Source: JBBRGK01 sp036741355
GTDB taxonomy: Bacteria; Chloroflexota; Dehalococcoidia; CAUJGQ01
DNA: 33,842 nt
Direction: 5' to 3'
Assembly (NCBI GenBank): GCA_036741355.1
Contig: DAINSK010000037.1
Location: 1-33,842 of the forward strand
Position 1 is the first letter of the stretch; each line of letters begins with the position of its first letter. This document shows, piece by piece, positions 23,122 through 30,350 of the stretch. A program made the position numbers and the translations under genes. The notes below the pieces were generated by a model that saw only the letters and a list, made by a program, of their open reading frames with translations, searched no databases and was not told the DNA's origin.

Positions 23122-24782
23122 GCTGGTGGCGCGCCCTGATACTGGGGGCGCTCGCAGCGGTCCCATGGTACCGGTGGGCGTGGCTCCGTCTGCGCCGCGC
23201 CGTCCATATCCTGCAGCTCGAAGAGTACGATAACCGCCGGGCGCTGCTCTGGGCGCGGCGCTACTGGCTCGCCGACGAGGCTCCTGTTCCACTGGCGGTC
23301 GCCACCGTGCTGTTCGTGTTGGCGGTGGCGCTGGTCCTGATTGCCGGCGGGGGCTCGAGCCCGCACACGTCGGGTATTCTCTGGGCCGCCGCACTGTGGA
23401 CGGGAGTCGGCGGCATCGCCGGTCTCCGAAGCGTTCTCATGAGCCGGACGGCCCCGAAAAAGCCCCTCGCCGTGACCACGCGCGTAAAACGGCTGTTCGG
23501 GGCGATCGCGATCGCGCTGCTGTTTTTGGCGGCCGTGCTGTTACTCGCAGGCTGGGCGGCCGGCGCGCCGGGCAGGGTCGCGTTCGTCGTCGTACCGCTT
23601 GTCGCCTGGCTCAGCGTGGCGGCGGGCCCTATACCTGCGGCACTTGCGAACCTGCTCGCGCTGCCGGTGGAGAGCGCAAACCGGCGCCGCTATTGCAACG
23701 AGGCCGCCGCGCGGCTGCGCGCTGTGTCGCCGCGGATCGTGGCGATCACCGGCAGTTACGGCAAGACCACCACCAAGGAATTGACCGCCGCGGTGCTCGA
23801 GACGCGGTACCGCGTACTCAAGACGCCGGCCAGCTTCAACACGATTATGGGAATCACGCGCGTCATCCGCGAACAACTACGAGACGAACACGAAGTGTTC
23901 GTGGTCGAAATGGGCGCATACACGCGCGGCGAGATTCGGGAGCTCTGCCATTTCGTCGGCGGCCCCGAGCTCAGTGCTATCGTCGGGATCAACGAGCAGC
24001 ACCTGGAACGCATGGGTTCGATCGCGAACACGATTCGCGCCAAGTACGAGATCGTCGAGGGCACGAGGCCCGGCGGCGTCTCGGTATTCAACGTCGACAA
24101 CCGCTATTGCGATGAACTGGCCGATAAAACAGCTCACGTTCGCGTCGTGCGCGTGGGGACGTGCGAGCGCGATCGACGCCTCGACTTGTGGGCAGACAAC
24201 GTCAGCGTCAACCCGAAACTGATGCGCTTCGACGTGCATGACGGCGACCAGACCGTGACTGTTCGGACGCGGATTCTGGGGCGTCACCTGGTACCAAACT
24301 TTCTGATCGCTCTCGCATTCGGTAAAGAGATGGGCGTCGATCTGAAGCAGGCCGTCGTACGTCTGGGCAGGGTCGAGCCCGTCGGCCACCGCCTTGCGGT
24401 GACGGAAGCGAACGGCATGATCGTGATCGACGACGCCTATAGCTCAAACGTTGACGGCGCCCGCGCCGCGCTGGCTCTTCTATCCGAGCTGCCGGCCCAG
24501 CGCCGCTTTATGGTGACCCCGGGGATCGTCGAACTGGGGCCGGTGGAAAAAGAGCGTAACCGGGAGCTTGGAGCGTGCGCGGCGGCGGTTTGCGATACGT
24601 TACTGGTCGTCGGGACCGAGCCCGGCCGGTACGTGCGCGAAGGCGCAGAAGCCGCGGGGCTGCCCAAGGAAAGCGTTGTCGCGTGTGCCGACCTCGCCGC
24701 CGCGCAAGCCTACCTCCGCGATCACATGCAGACAGGCGACGCCGTGCTTTTCGAGAACGACCTGCCGGATAATTACGCGTGA
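23118..24782 (+). CDS. murF: Membrane-anchored MurF-like ligase
   Basis: A 554-residue protein. The first 185 residues contain about four or five hydrophobic segments (near 3-20, 58-78, 86-103, 125-146 and 152-175), then a Mur ligase of the UDP-MurNAc-tripeptide:D-Ala-D-Ala ligase type. It has the P-loop ITGSYGKTTTKE (210-221), Glu264 in VVEMGAYTRGEI, His295 in NEQHLERMGS, the NVDNRY block (325-330) and DDAYSSN with TPGIVELGPVEKERN near the C-terminus. In contrast to the fused ligase half, all key residues are kept. The TPG(I/M)VELG variant and the membrane part mark a distinct subgroup; cytoplasmic-face ligation of a dipeptide is inferred, not certain. It is the middle gene of hydrolase - MurF - Ddl. 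Confidence 0.85.
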   Translation: MSWWRALILGALAAVPWYRWAWLRLRRAVHILQLEEYDNRRALLWARRYWLADEAPVPLAVATVLFVLAVALVLIAGGGSSPHTSGILWAAALWTGVGGIAGLRSVLMSRTAPKKPLAVTTRVKRLFGAIAIALLFLAAVLLLAGWAAGAPGRVAFVVVPLVAWLSVAAGPIPAALANLLALPVESANRRRYCNEAAARLRAVSPRIVAITGSYGKTTTKELTAAVLETRYRVLKTPASFNTIMGITRVIREQLRDEHEVFVVEMGAYTRGEIRELCHFVGGPELSAIVGINEQHLERMGSIANTIRAKYEIVEGTRPGGVSVFNVDNRYCDELADKTAHVRVVRVGTCERDRRLDLWADNVSVNPKLMRFDVHDGDQTVTVRTRILGRHLVPNFLIALAFGKEMGVDLKQAVVRLGRVEPVGHRLAVTEANGMIVIDDAYSSNVDGARAALALLSELPAQRRFMVTPGIVELGPVEKERNRELGACAAAVCDTLLVVGTEPGRYVREGAEAAGLPKESVVACADLAAAQAYLRDHMQTGDAVLFENDLPDNYA

Positions 24783-24789
24783 GGCCGGG

Positions 24790-24949
24790 TGACCCCCCTC
24801 TCTCCCGACCTCTCTCCCCCCGAAGCAGGGGGAGAGAGGAGCTTGGGCGGGAGTGTTGCACTCGCTGAAGCAACACTGGATCGCCCCTTTCCCTGCATCG
24901 GGGCAGCGCAGCGTGTCCTCTTGAGGGAAAGGGGAGGGGGATAGGGGTA
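24790..24949. repeat. Dispersed palindromic element, copy E (full length)
   Basis: About 160 bp, from GTGACCCCCCTCTC to GGGGATAGGGGT. The left hairpin is CTCTCTCCCCC/GGGGGAGAGAG with AGCTT after it. The centre is AGTGTTGC/GCAACACT (24852-24859 with 24870-24877). The right part is the perfect 11-bp pair CCCCTTTCCCT/AGGGAAAGGGG (24884-24894 with 24924-24934). It fills the gap between the MurF-like and Ddl-like genes, and its last AGGGG stands where the ribosome site of the latter should be. Confidence 0.8.
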
Positions 24950-24954
24950 AACGA

Positions 24955-26112
24955 GTGCCAAAGCGCATCGCTCTCTTCTTCGGCAGCCGATCTGTGGAAC
25001 ACGGCGTTTCGGTTGTGACCGCTCGCGCTGTGTGGGAAGCCCTTGGCAAAGCAGGCTTTGAGACGTTGCCGGTGTACATCAGCCAGGAAGGCGCGTGGCG
25101 GCTGGGAAGAGATTTTCTCGATACGAGGCCCTTCGGACTCGAGCTGTACACCGACGTTAGCCGTTACGAACGATCGTTCGCCGGCCAGGCAACCGAAGTG
25201 ACGCTGCTGCCGCAACCCGCGCCTGCCGGCCCGCGGCTGGTCACGCCGCCCGGCGCCCAGCGACCTGCCGAATTTCCTTTTGACGTCGCATTTCTCGCCA
25301 CGCATGGGACGTTCGGGGAGGACGGCACGCTGCAAGGGCTGTTCGAGCTGGCATCGGTCCCGTATACAGGGTCCGACGTCGCCGCTTCGTCCGCCGGCAT
25401 GGACAAGTCGCTGACGAAGAAAATCTTCGCCGGGGCCGGTTTTCGACAGGTGAAGTCGGTCACTATAACCCGACGCGAATGGGAAGACAATTCGACCGGC
25501 GTTCTGGAGCGCTTCCAGACCGGGCTGACCTACCCACTGTTCGTCAAGCCGAACGGCCTTGGCTCGAGCAAAGGCGTCAATCCTGCGCCCGACGAGGATC
25601 AACTGTTCCTCGCGCTCGGCGTAGCCGCGGATGTCGACGATCGCATCATTGTCGAACAGGGCATCGAGAATCCGACCGAGATCAATGTTGCTGTTATGGG
25701 CTGGGGCGAGCAGGTCCAGGCATCGCTTTGCGAACAACCGAAGGGCGGCGACTGGCAGGACTACGGCCGCAAATACATAGAGGGCGGCAGCAAGCTGCTC
25801 GGGTCAGTTGCGGGAGCCGGGCGTAAGGTTCCGGCCGAGATTCCCGACGCGCTCGCGGCTGAGGTGCGCGACCTGGCGAAACGCGCGTTTATCGCCCTGG
25901 GCTGTGCCGGCGCAGCGCGCGTCGACTTCCTCATCGCCGCCGACGAGACCATCTACCTCAACGAGATCAACACAATCCCCGGCGCACTATCGCTCGAACT
26001 CTGGCAGGCGTCCGGCGTGCCGCCCAAAGACGTGGTCACGCACCTCGTCGAGATCGCCGAGGCCCGCCACGCGGAGCGAAACCGCTCCAACCGGCACATG
26101 TCGGCGATATAG
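24955..26112 (+). CDS. ddl: D-alanine--D-alanine ligase-like ATP-grasp enzyme
   Basis: A 385-residue ATP-grasp ligase of the Ddl family. It has SVEHGVS (13-19, the substrate Glu conserved as Glu15; the next acidic site is Gly17), THGTFGEDGTLQG, KPNGLGSSKG, DYGRKYIEGG (the KY pair of D-Ala-D-Ala enzymes, not the D-lactate type) and YLNEINTIPG. After that, canonical Ddl has a longer GMT-S loop that holds the second D-Ala; here it reads PGALSLELWQASG and is shorter, so the second substrate may differ. The start is GTG 24955; AGGGG about 7 nt upstream is the edge of repeat copy E. It probably forms one unit with the hydrolase and MurF-like genes. Product in the standard role: D-Ala-D-Ala for the MurF ligase. 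Confidence 0.85.
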   Translation: MPKRIALFFGSRSVEHGVSVVTARAVWEALGKAGFETLPVYISQEGAWRLGRDFLDTRPFGLELYTDVSRYERSFAGQATEVTLLPQPAPAGPRLVTPPGAQRPAEFPFDVAFLATHGTFGEDGTLQGLFELASVPYTGSDVAASSAGMDKSLTKKIFAGAGFRQVKSVTITRREWEDNSTGVLERFQTGLTYPLFVKPNGLGSSKGVNPAPDEDQLFLALGVAADVDDRIIVEQGIENPTEINVAVMGWGEQVQASLCEQPKGGDWQDYGRKYIEGGSKLLGSVAGAGRKVPAEIPDALAAEVRDLAKRAFIALGCAGAARVDFLIAADETIYLNEINTIPGALSLELWQASGVPPKDVVTHLVEIAEARHAERNRSNRHMSAI

Positions 26113-26137
26113 CTCCCCATCCCCGACCCCGCGTCGC

Positions 26138-26372
26138 CTAACCCCCAGCCCTGGCGGCCCCCTAACCTCCGGCCCCTTCCGCCCCAATTCTGGGGGGAAG
26201 GGGAGCTTGAACGCGGATCTTTGTGCTGCAAACGCCGCAGTTTGGGCGCATTGCCATGCGCCCAAACCGGCGCTGCAACCAAATCCGAACTCATCTCCCA
26301 ACAATCGTCCCTTCCCGGCATTAGGGAACCAGTACCCCCCGTTAGGCGTAGGGGTAGGATAAGAGGGTTAGG
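26138..26372. repeat. Dispersed palindromic element, copy F, with a 12-bp perfect hairpin
   Basis: About 235 bp between the convergent Ddl-like and ion-channel genes, from CTAACCCCCAGCC to GAGGGTTAGG. The left hairpin is CCCCTTCC.../GGGGAAGGGG with AGCTT after it. The centre contains GTTTGGGCGCAT-TGCC-ATGCGCCCAAAC (26240-26267), a perfect 12-bp stem with a 4-nt loop, extended outward by CGCCG/CGGCG. It could double as a bidirectional terminator. No gene is seen here. Confidence 0.75.
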
Positions 26373-26379
26373 TGCGCCG

Positions 26380-27432
26380 CTACACCAAGAAATTCGCCCC
26401 CTGCAAGACGATCCAAACCGCGGGAACCGCCCACATCGAGGTGATGTGAACGAGGCTGATGGCGTGCTGTTTGTGGCGGCGGCGCAAGACCAGCATGGCA
26501 ACCGTCGTGCCCAGAACGAGGCCCAGCGCCAGGTAGTTGACCATCATGAAGCGGTCGCCAAACGTCAGATAGCCGACCGGCGGAATCGACGACGTGAGCG
26601 TGAGGTGATACACGATGGCGCCGAGCAACGCGCTCGTGCCGATGAAGATCCGCTGCAGGGCATCTTCGGGGTCGGTGAACAGCGCGAAGAAGCCGATCAC
26701 GACGATGACAACACCGGGAAAGATGCCTTTGACCCATGACGATATAATCGGGCGCTGGATGGTCACGCTGAACGTATAGCGGCTGTAGGTCTGGTCGTAA
26801 ATGGTGTAGAGGTCGTCCGAGACGTTCGCCTCCCAACCGTTGGAGACCTGCCAGCCGGAACTGAAGACGCCGGGATGGAGACCGGAGGTTTTGCTGTCCA
26901 CGTCGTACACCAGTTGGTTGCTGGGGAGGTTCTGGTCCTCGATTGCGAAGCTTAGCTTGTACTTCTCGAACGGATACGACGTGAGCTTCAGATTGTTGTA
27001 GAGCGTCGCCTGGATCCGATAGTAGCGCGCGTTCGGGTCATTCCCCTCCTCGTACTTCTGGGTGGCCGTCCCATTCATGATGTCGAACCTGCCGGGATCG
27101 CACGGCTGGTCGCAGGTCAGGTTCAGGTACAGGTCGAATGCATACGAGTCGTCGCTAACGTGCACGTTCGTGATGGCGAGCAGGTAAACGCCCGCGTGAA
27201 CGTGCAGCGGACCCGTCCCCGGTTGCGCGGCCGGCGTCGGCGCTGGCGGCGGCCTCGGTGTTGCCGCGGGCCCCGGCCGCCTCGCCGGTGTCGGTGTTCG
27301 AGCCGGCCTCCCCTGGGCTTGGACGGTGCCAATCGGTTCTGCCGGCGGCCAGAGAAGTACTATACCTGCCACGGCAAACCCGGCGGCAGCCACCAGCAAA
27401 ATGAGGTAACCGCGGAGTGAAACTCGTCTCAA
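26380..27432 (-). CDS. Prokaryotic pentameric ligand-gated ion channel (Cys-loop family-like)
   Basis: A 350-residue protein. N-terminal signal or anchor (8-28), a Pro/Ala/Thr-rich linker (42-74), a beta-rich extracellular domain (77-228) and four membrane segments: M1 about 233-252, M2 258-280, M3 290-316, M4 327-349, ending with the chain as in GLIC and ELIC. Family marks are the opening VHAGVYLLAITNVHV, the YPFEKYKLSFAIEDQ segment and the M1-M2 link. Aligned on IPPVGYLT, M2 has Ser at 6' and Leu at 9', as in receptor pores, Arg at 0' and Phe at 2'. The chain does not show a classic Cys loop; its two cysteines (107, 111) lie elsewhere. Ligand and ion selectivity cannot be read. The start is TTG 27432 without a good ribosome site, so it is uncertain. 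Confidence 0.82.
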   Translation of the reverse strand: MRRVSLRGYLILLVAAAGFAVAGIVLLWPPAEPIGTVQAQGRPARTPTPARRPGPAATPRPPPAPTPAAQPGTGPLHVHAGVYLLAITNVHVSDDSYAFDLYLNLTCDQPCDPGRFDIMNGTATQKYEEGNDPNARYYRIQATLYNNLKLTSYPFEKYKLSFAIEDQNLPSNQLVYDVDSKTSGLHPGVFSSGWQVSNGWEANVSDDLYTIYDQTYSRYTFSVTIQRPIISSWVKGIFPGVVIVVIGFFALFTDPEDALQRIFIGTSALLGAIVYHLTLTSSIPPVGYLTFGDRFMMVNYLALGLVLGTTVAMLVLRRRHKQHAISLVHITSMWAVPAVWIVLQGANFLV

Positions 27433-27653
27433 ACTGCACCGCTGGAGATCGAAGCAGGGAAGGATAAGGCTGCTTAAGAGTTACCGAAGCGCGAGGGTCT
27501 GTCAAGCGTGCGAGGAGACCGTTTTGCCGTTCCGTTTCGTCCGCGTTCCGGATGTCACCAACTGCTTACACCCCGGTTACCGGAACGAGACCGCGACGTA
27601 ACAGCGCTCCGCGAAGCTGATCGTGTGCAGAGCACTATCAGCCCCAAGCAGCG
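27433..27653. other. Intergenic region with no recognised gene
   Basis: About 220 bp upstream of the ion-channel gene. It should hold the channel gene's promoter; TATCCT on the minus strand near 27461-27466 is a weak -10 candidate. An AAGCAG/CTGCTT inverted repeat (about 27452-27476) lies beside it. No tRNA or other RNA gene was recognised. Confidence 0.4.
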
Positions 27654-27782
27654 ATGCCCATGCTGTTGTTTGAACTGATGGTCGAAGCGCGGATTGCCGA
27701 CCTGGATCGGGAGTTCGATGCGATCCGCAACCGCACCGGCCTATTAGGGGTCGCCTCACGAAACGGAAAAATCGTACGCTAA
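27654..27782 (+). CDS. Possible 42-residue small protein
   Basis: ATG 27654 opens a 42-residue frame with an acidic-basic helix (LMVEARIADLDREFDAIRNR) and a basic tail ending GKIVR. The helix looks protein-like, but there is no clear Shine-Dalgarno sequence and the frame is open only 11 codons upstream. It may be the end of a decayed gene. Confidence 0.2.
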   Translation: MPMLLFELMVEARIADLDREFDAIRNRTGLLGVASRNGKIVR

Positions 27783-27831
27783 GGCGCCCCTCTACCCACG
27801 TGAGGCGGACACCGGCCGAAGCGGCCGGTAC

Positions 27832-28248
27832 GTGCCGGGCTGCGACCCGACGGTCGGCTGGGTGCTGGTGGCCGCGCCCGGCGGCACGACCTTCAGTGGC
27901 GCACAGGGTAGCCTGTACACGCTGCAGGCCGGCGATGACGCCTATGAGTCGCTCAGCCCTAATACCGGCGTCGCCGCCGGCGAGGGCTACTGGGCCTACT
28001 TCGCCGGTCCCGCCACCGTCGCTCTCTCTGGCCAGAGCACGTCAAACGCGGCCATCCAGGCGCCGGCGGGCGTGTGGGTGATGGTCGGCAACCCGAGCGC
28101 GACCGATACGCTCGCCGTCCACGGCGCGGACACCGTGTTTGTCTACGACGCGGCCGGCGGACAGTACAGCCAGACGACGACCCTCAACCCCGGCCAGGGA
28201 GCCTGGGCGCTGAGCTACAGCGGCGGCACGATCACCATCGAGCCGTGA
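27832..28248 (+). CDS. Beta-domain protein lacking a signal peptide, probably 5'-truncated
   Basis: 138 residues with two matching halves. The first has GWVLVAAPGGTTF, then LYTLQAGDDAYESL and GEGYWAYFAGP; the second has GVWVMVGNPSATDTLAV, FVYDAAGG and LNPGQGAWALSYSGGTITIEP. This looks like a module of secreted, surface-type beta proteins, but here the frame starts straight in the domain. The only start in frame after the stop at 27745-27747 is GTG 27832, with no signal peptide and no ribosome site. An 8-bp hairpin ACCGGCCG/CGGCCGGT (27811-27829) lies just in front. The likely reading is a gene that lost its 5' end; a cytoplasmic role is the alternative. Confidence 0.55.
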   Translation: MPGCDPTVGWVLVAAPGGTTFSGAQGSLYTLQAGDDAYESLSPNTGVAAGEGYWAYFAGPATVALSGQSTSNAAIQAPAGVWVMVGNPSATDTLAVHGADTVFVYDAAGGQYSQTTTLNPGQGAWALSYSGGTITIEP

Positions 28249-28299
28249 GCGACGGAGGCCGACAAACGGTGAGATCTTAACGGAACACTGGGGGACGAG

Positions 28300-29172
28300 A
28301 TGAAGCACCTGGGTAGAGACCGGTTCAAGATCGGCATGCTGCTGGCGGCGGTGGTCGTCGTCGCCCTGCCGTTCGGCATCAGATCCGGCAGCCAGCGCAC
28401 GTCGGCGCAGTCCGCGCCGTCCGGTCCCATTCTCCATACGCAGGACGTCTATATCATTACAGGCCTGACTACGAGCGACGCAGCCGGCGCGCCCGTCAGC
28501 GTGTTGCGCTCGCTGGTCGACCAAGCCGAGTCAGCGCTTGGCGCTCCAGTTGCCTTGAACGGCGGGCTCACGTTCCGCCGCACGTCGGCAGTGACCGGCC
28601 GCGCGGTGCACGCCGACGGACGAGTAATAGCGAACATTTCGCTGGACTTCGGGGTACTTACCAGAGATGACATGCCCGACTTCGAGGCGCTGGTGGCCGT
28701 GTCGTCGGCAGATATTAGCCAAGCGCCGGTCAACCTGGCGCCTGCCGACGATGGAGGCGCCATGAACTCGGCCGCCGAGCTCGCTCAGCAGGTCATCATT
28801 GATCCCGCCGCCGGTGTAATTCTCGGTGGCATCGCAGGAGGCGGTGTCGGGTTCGGCCTAGCCGGTGGCGCGGCCTGGGCGCTGGATAGGTATGGTGGTC
28901 CAGCCCTCGGCCCCGCTGCTGCTGAGGCCGCCGGCATTATGGTGCCGCTCGCTACGACAGTAGGCGCCGTGGGCGGCGCGGTCTACGGTTGGGGTCTTGG
29001 TGTCAAGGCGGGCGAGGACCTGGCGCGGAGGAACAATATGGCGGCGTGTTTCCCTCGTAACTCCGCGTCAATCGCGTGGCTGCAGACCTCTGGCGACGAT
29101 TGCCCGACGACGACGCACACGCCAATACCGACTCCGTGCATACGCCGGCAATCCCAGCCCCTGCCCCGCTAA
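28300..29172 (+). CDS. Secreted or membrane-associated protein with glycine-zipper region
   Basis: A 290-residue protein of unknown function. N-terminal signal peptide: basic start, hydrophobic core about 12-25, likely cleavage near TSAQS (about residue 39). The mature N-terminal domain (about 45-150) is alpha/beta in look. Around 165-240 a Gly/Ala-rich stretch (GVILGGIAGGGVGFGLAGGAAW and a second one with GAVGGAVYGWGLG) resembles glycine-zipper membrane hairpins. The end has a Cys/Thr/Pro-rich tail that may differ in relatives. GGGGGA precedes the ATG. No partner is evident next to it. Confidence 0.65.
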   Translation: MKHLGRDRFKIGMLLAAVVVVALPFGIRSGSQRTSAQSAPSGPILHTQDVYIITGLTTSDAAGAPVSVLRSLVDQAESALGAPVALNGGLTFRRTSAVTGRAVHADGRVIANISLDFGVLTRDDMPDFEALVAVSSADISQAPVNLAPADDGGAMNSAAELAQQVIIDPAAGVILGGIAGGGVGFGLAGGAAWALDRYGGPALGPAAAEAAGIMVPLATTVGAVGGAVYGWGLGVKAGEDLARRNNMAACFPRNSASIAWLQTSGDDCPTTTHTPIPTPCIRRQSQPLPR

Positions 29173-29186
29173 CCGCCGCGTGGCGG
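29173..29186 (+). terminator. Short hairpin directly after the stop of the secreted protein gene
   Basis: CCGCC-GCGT-GGCGG starts at the base after TAA and is followed by an A/T-richer stretch but no T-run. Weak on its own; it resembles the hairpins placed right after other stop codons here. The rest of 29187-29326 shows no gene. Confidence 0.35.
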
Positions 29187-29326
29187 CTATTCATAAGCAA
29201 GAAGCTAACTGACGCCAGATTCCAGATGTCAGTTTCTGGAGCGCAGGGCGCAGGCCGCCAGACCCAGGCTCGCGCCGCCCGTGCCACGGCCGCCCAGCGC
29301 CCGCCCTCCGCACCCGCTGCCCCTCC

Positions 29327-30136
29327 CTACCGCCGAACACCGTTAGCGACGGCGCCGGCCGTCAAACGGAACACACCACCGTCGCACTCGGCCTCGCCGG
29401 CCTTAACGAGAGCGTCGAGCGCCAACCGCGCCTCTGCCGATGTCCAGCCGAACGTAGCAGTGAGATCGGCAAGACGCGCGGCGATCAGGGTGCGCAAAAA
29501 CTGGCGCGCCGCAGACAGGTAACAGGCGGCGCGGTCGCGCCCGCGTGGTATGGGAAAGGCGCGAACGGTCAGCTCCAGTACGGCGCTGGGCCAGCCTGTC
29601 CCTTGCTCCTCGGTGCCGTAATTCGTGACGATCAGCGCTCGGCCAAGCTCGCCCAATGCTTTCGAGAAGCGCGCGGCGCCGCGCTTGCCTTCCATTCCGG
29701 CGACACGGCGCAGGATCGCGGCCGGCGTTGGGCCGCTATCGAGGATGATCGCCACGACACGGCGGGCATCGGCGCTGAGCGGTGCCTCGCGAAAGTCGTC
29801 CGGCTCACCACCGCGCGGGTATAGCTCGGCGAGCAACGCGGGAGAGAGGAACGACGGGCGCCCACGCAGAAAGCGGCCATACCAGGCCATGCCCTGTCGC
29901 GGCAACTCGTCCTTCCAGCCCCAGACGCGTTCGACGTCGGGATTCCAACCACTCTCTTGCAGACCAGGCGAGCCGTGCCGTACTGCCTCAAGCAGCGATG
30001 GAAGCGCGATACCATCTTTCGGGAACAGGAGCGCGAAGCCCATATCCGCTACGAAGGCGGCGGCGCCCTGAAGGCTGCTCACTGGTGGCCGGGTGTGCCA
30101 CCAGCGTTCGCTACGTTCTGCCTCAACGTCGACCAT
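29327..30136 (-). CDS. AlkZ/YcaQ-related winged-helix protein
   Basis: A 269-residue protein from the ATG at 30136. The start WWHTRPPVSSLQGAAAFVADMGFALLFPKDGIALPSLLEAV is typical of proteins annotated as AlkZ-related, and several winged-helix segments follow (LSADARRVVAIILDSGPTPAAILRRVAG, FSKALGELGRALIVTNYG and the C-terminal LADLTATFGWTSAEARLALDALVKAGEAE). AlkZ-type proteins unhook interstrand crosslinks, but the QxQ catalytic motif was not seen, so a glycosylase function is not claimed. A GTG at 30175 is another possible start; neither has a good ribosome site. Confidence 0.65.
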   Translation of the reverse strand: MVDVEAERSERWWHTRPPVSSLQGAAAFVADMGFALLFPKDGIALPSLLEAVRHGSPGLQESGWNPDVERVWGWKDELPRQGMAWYGRFLRGRPSFLSPALLAELYPRGGEPDDFREAPLSADARRVVAIILDSGPTPAAILRRVAGMEGKRGAARFSKALGELGRALIVTNYGTEEQGTGWPSAVLELTVRAFPIPRGRDRAACYLSAARQFLRTLIAARLADLTATFGWTSAEARLALDALVKAGEAECDGGVFRLTAGAVANGVRR

Positions 30137-30350
30137 ATCGAAGAGCCTAGCACACCGGTGCAGCCCGGCCGTCACCGCTACGCCGTCGACCGGGCGAATT
30201 AGAAGCGCACGACTGCGGGTCAGGGGTCATGCTCCGCAGTCTAGCGGCGCCAGCGCCTTCGCCGTGCGGACACGGTTGCGCTGGTGGTTGCGATACCAGC
30301 AATATGACAGGAAGAGAGGCCGCTGCCATCGGCCGAAAGCGCGGTGATTG

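Noticed and set aside
24508..25737. 409-codon minus-strand frame across the MurF/Ddl junction
   Set aside because: Runs antisense through two well-supported genes and repeat copy E; no motif seen.
24955..26112. Loss of the catalytic N-terminal Glu in the Ddl-like ligase
   Set aside because: On alignment with DdlB and VanA the catalytic residue is the first Glu of E-H-x-V-S, which is present (Glu15); only the following acidic position is Gly.
26380..27432. A disulfide Cys loop in the channel protein
   Set aside because: The only two cysteines (107 and 111) are outside the position of the eukaryotic Cys loop; like GLIC, the protein appears to lack it.
27433..27653. tRNA or other RNA gene in the gap before the ion channel gene
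   Set aside because: No cloverleaf arms or T-loop sequence could be paired.
29076..29522. Frameshifted continuation of the secreted protein at 28300-29172
   Set aside because: The alternative frame is Ala/Arg/Pro-rich and overlaps the end of the AlkZ-related gene on the other strand; no domain is continued.
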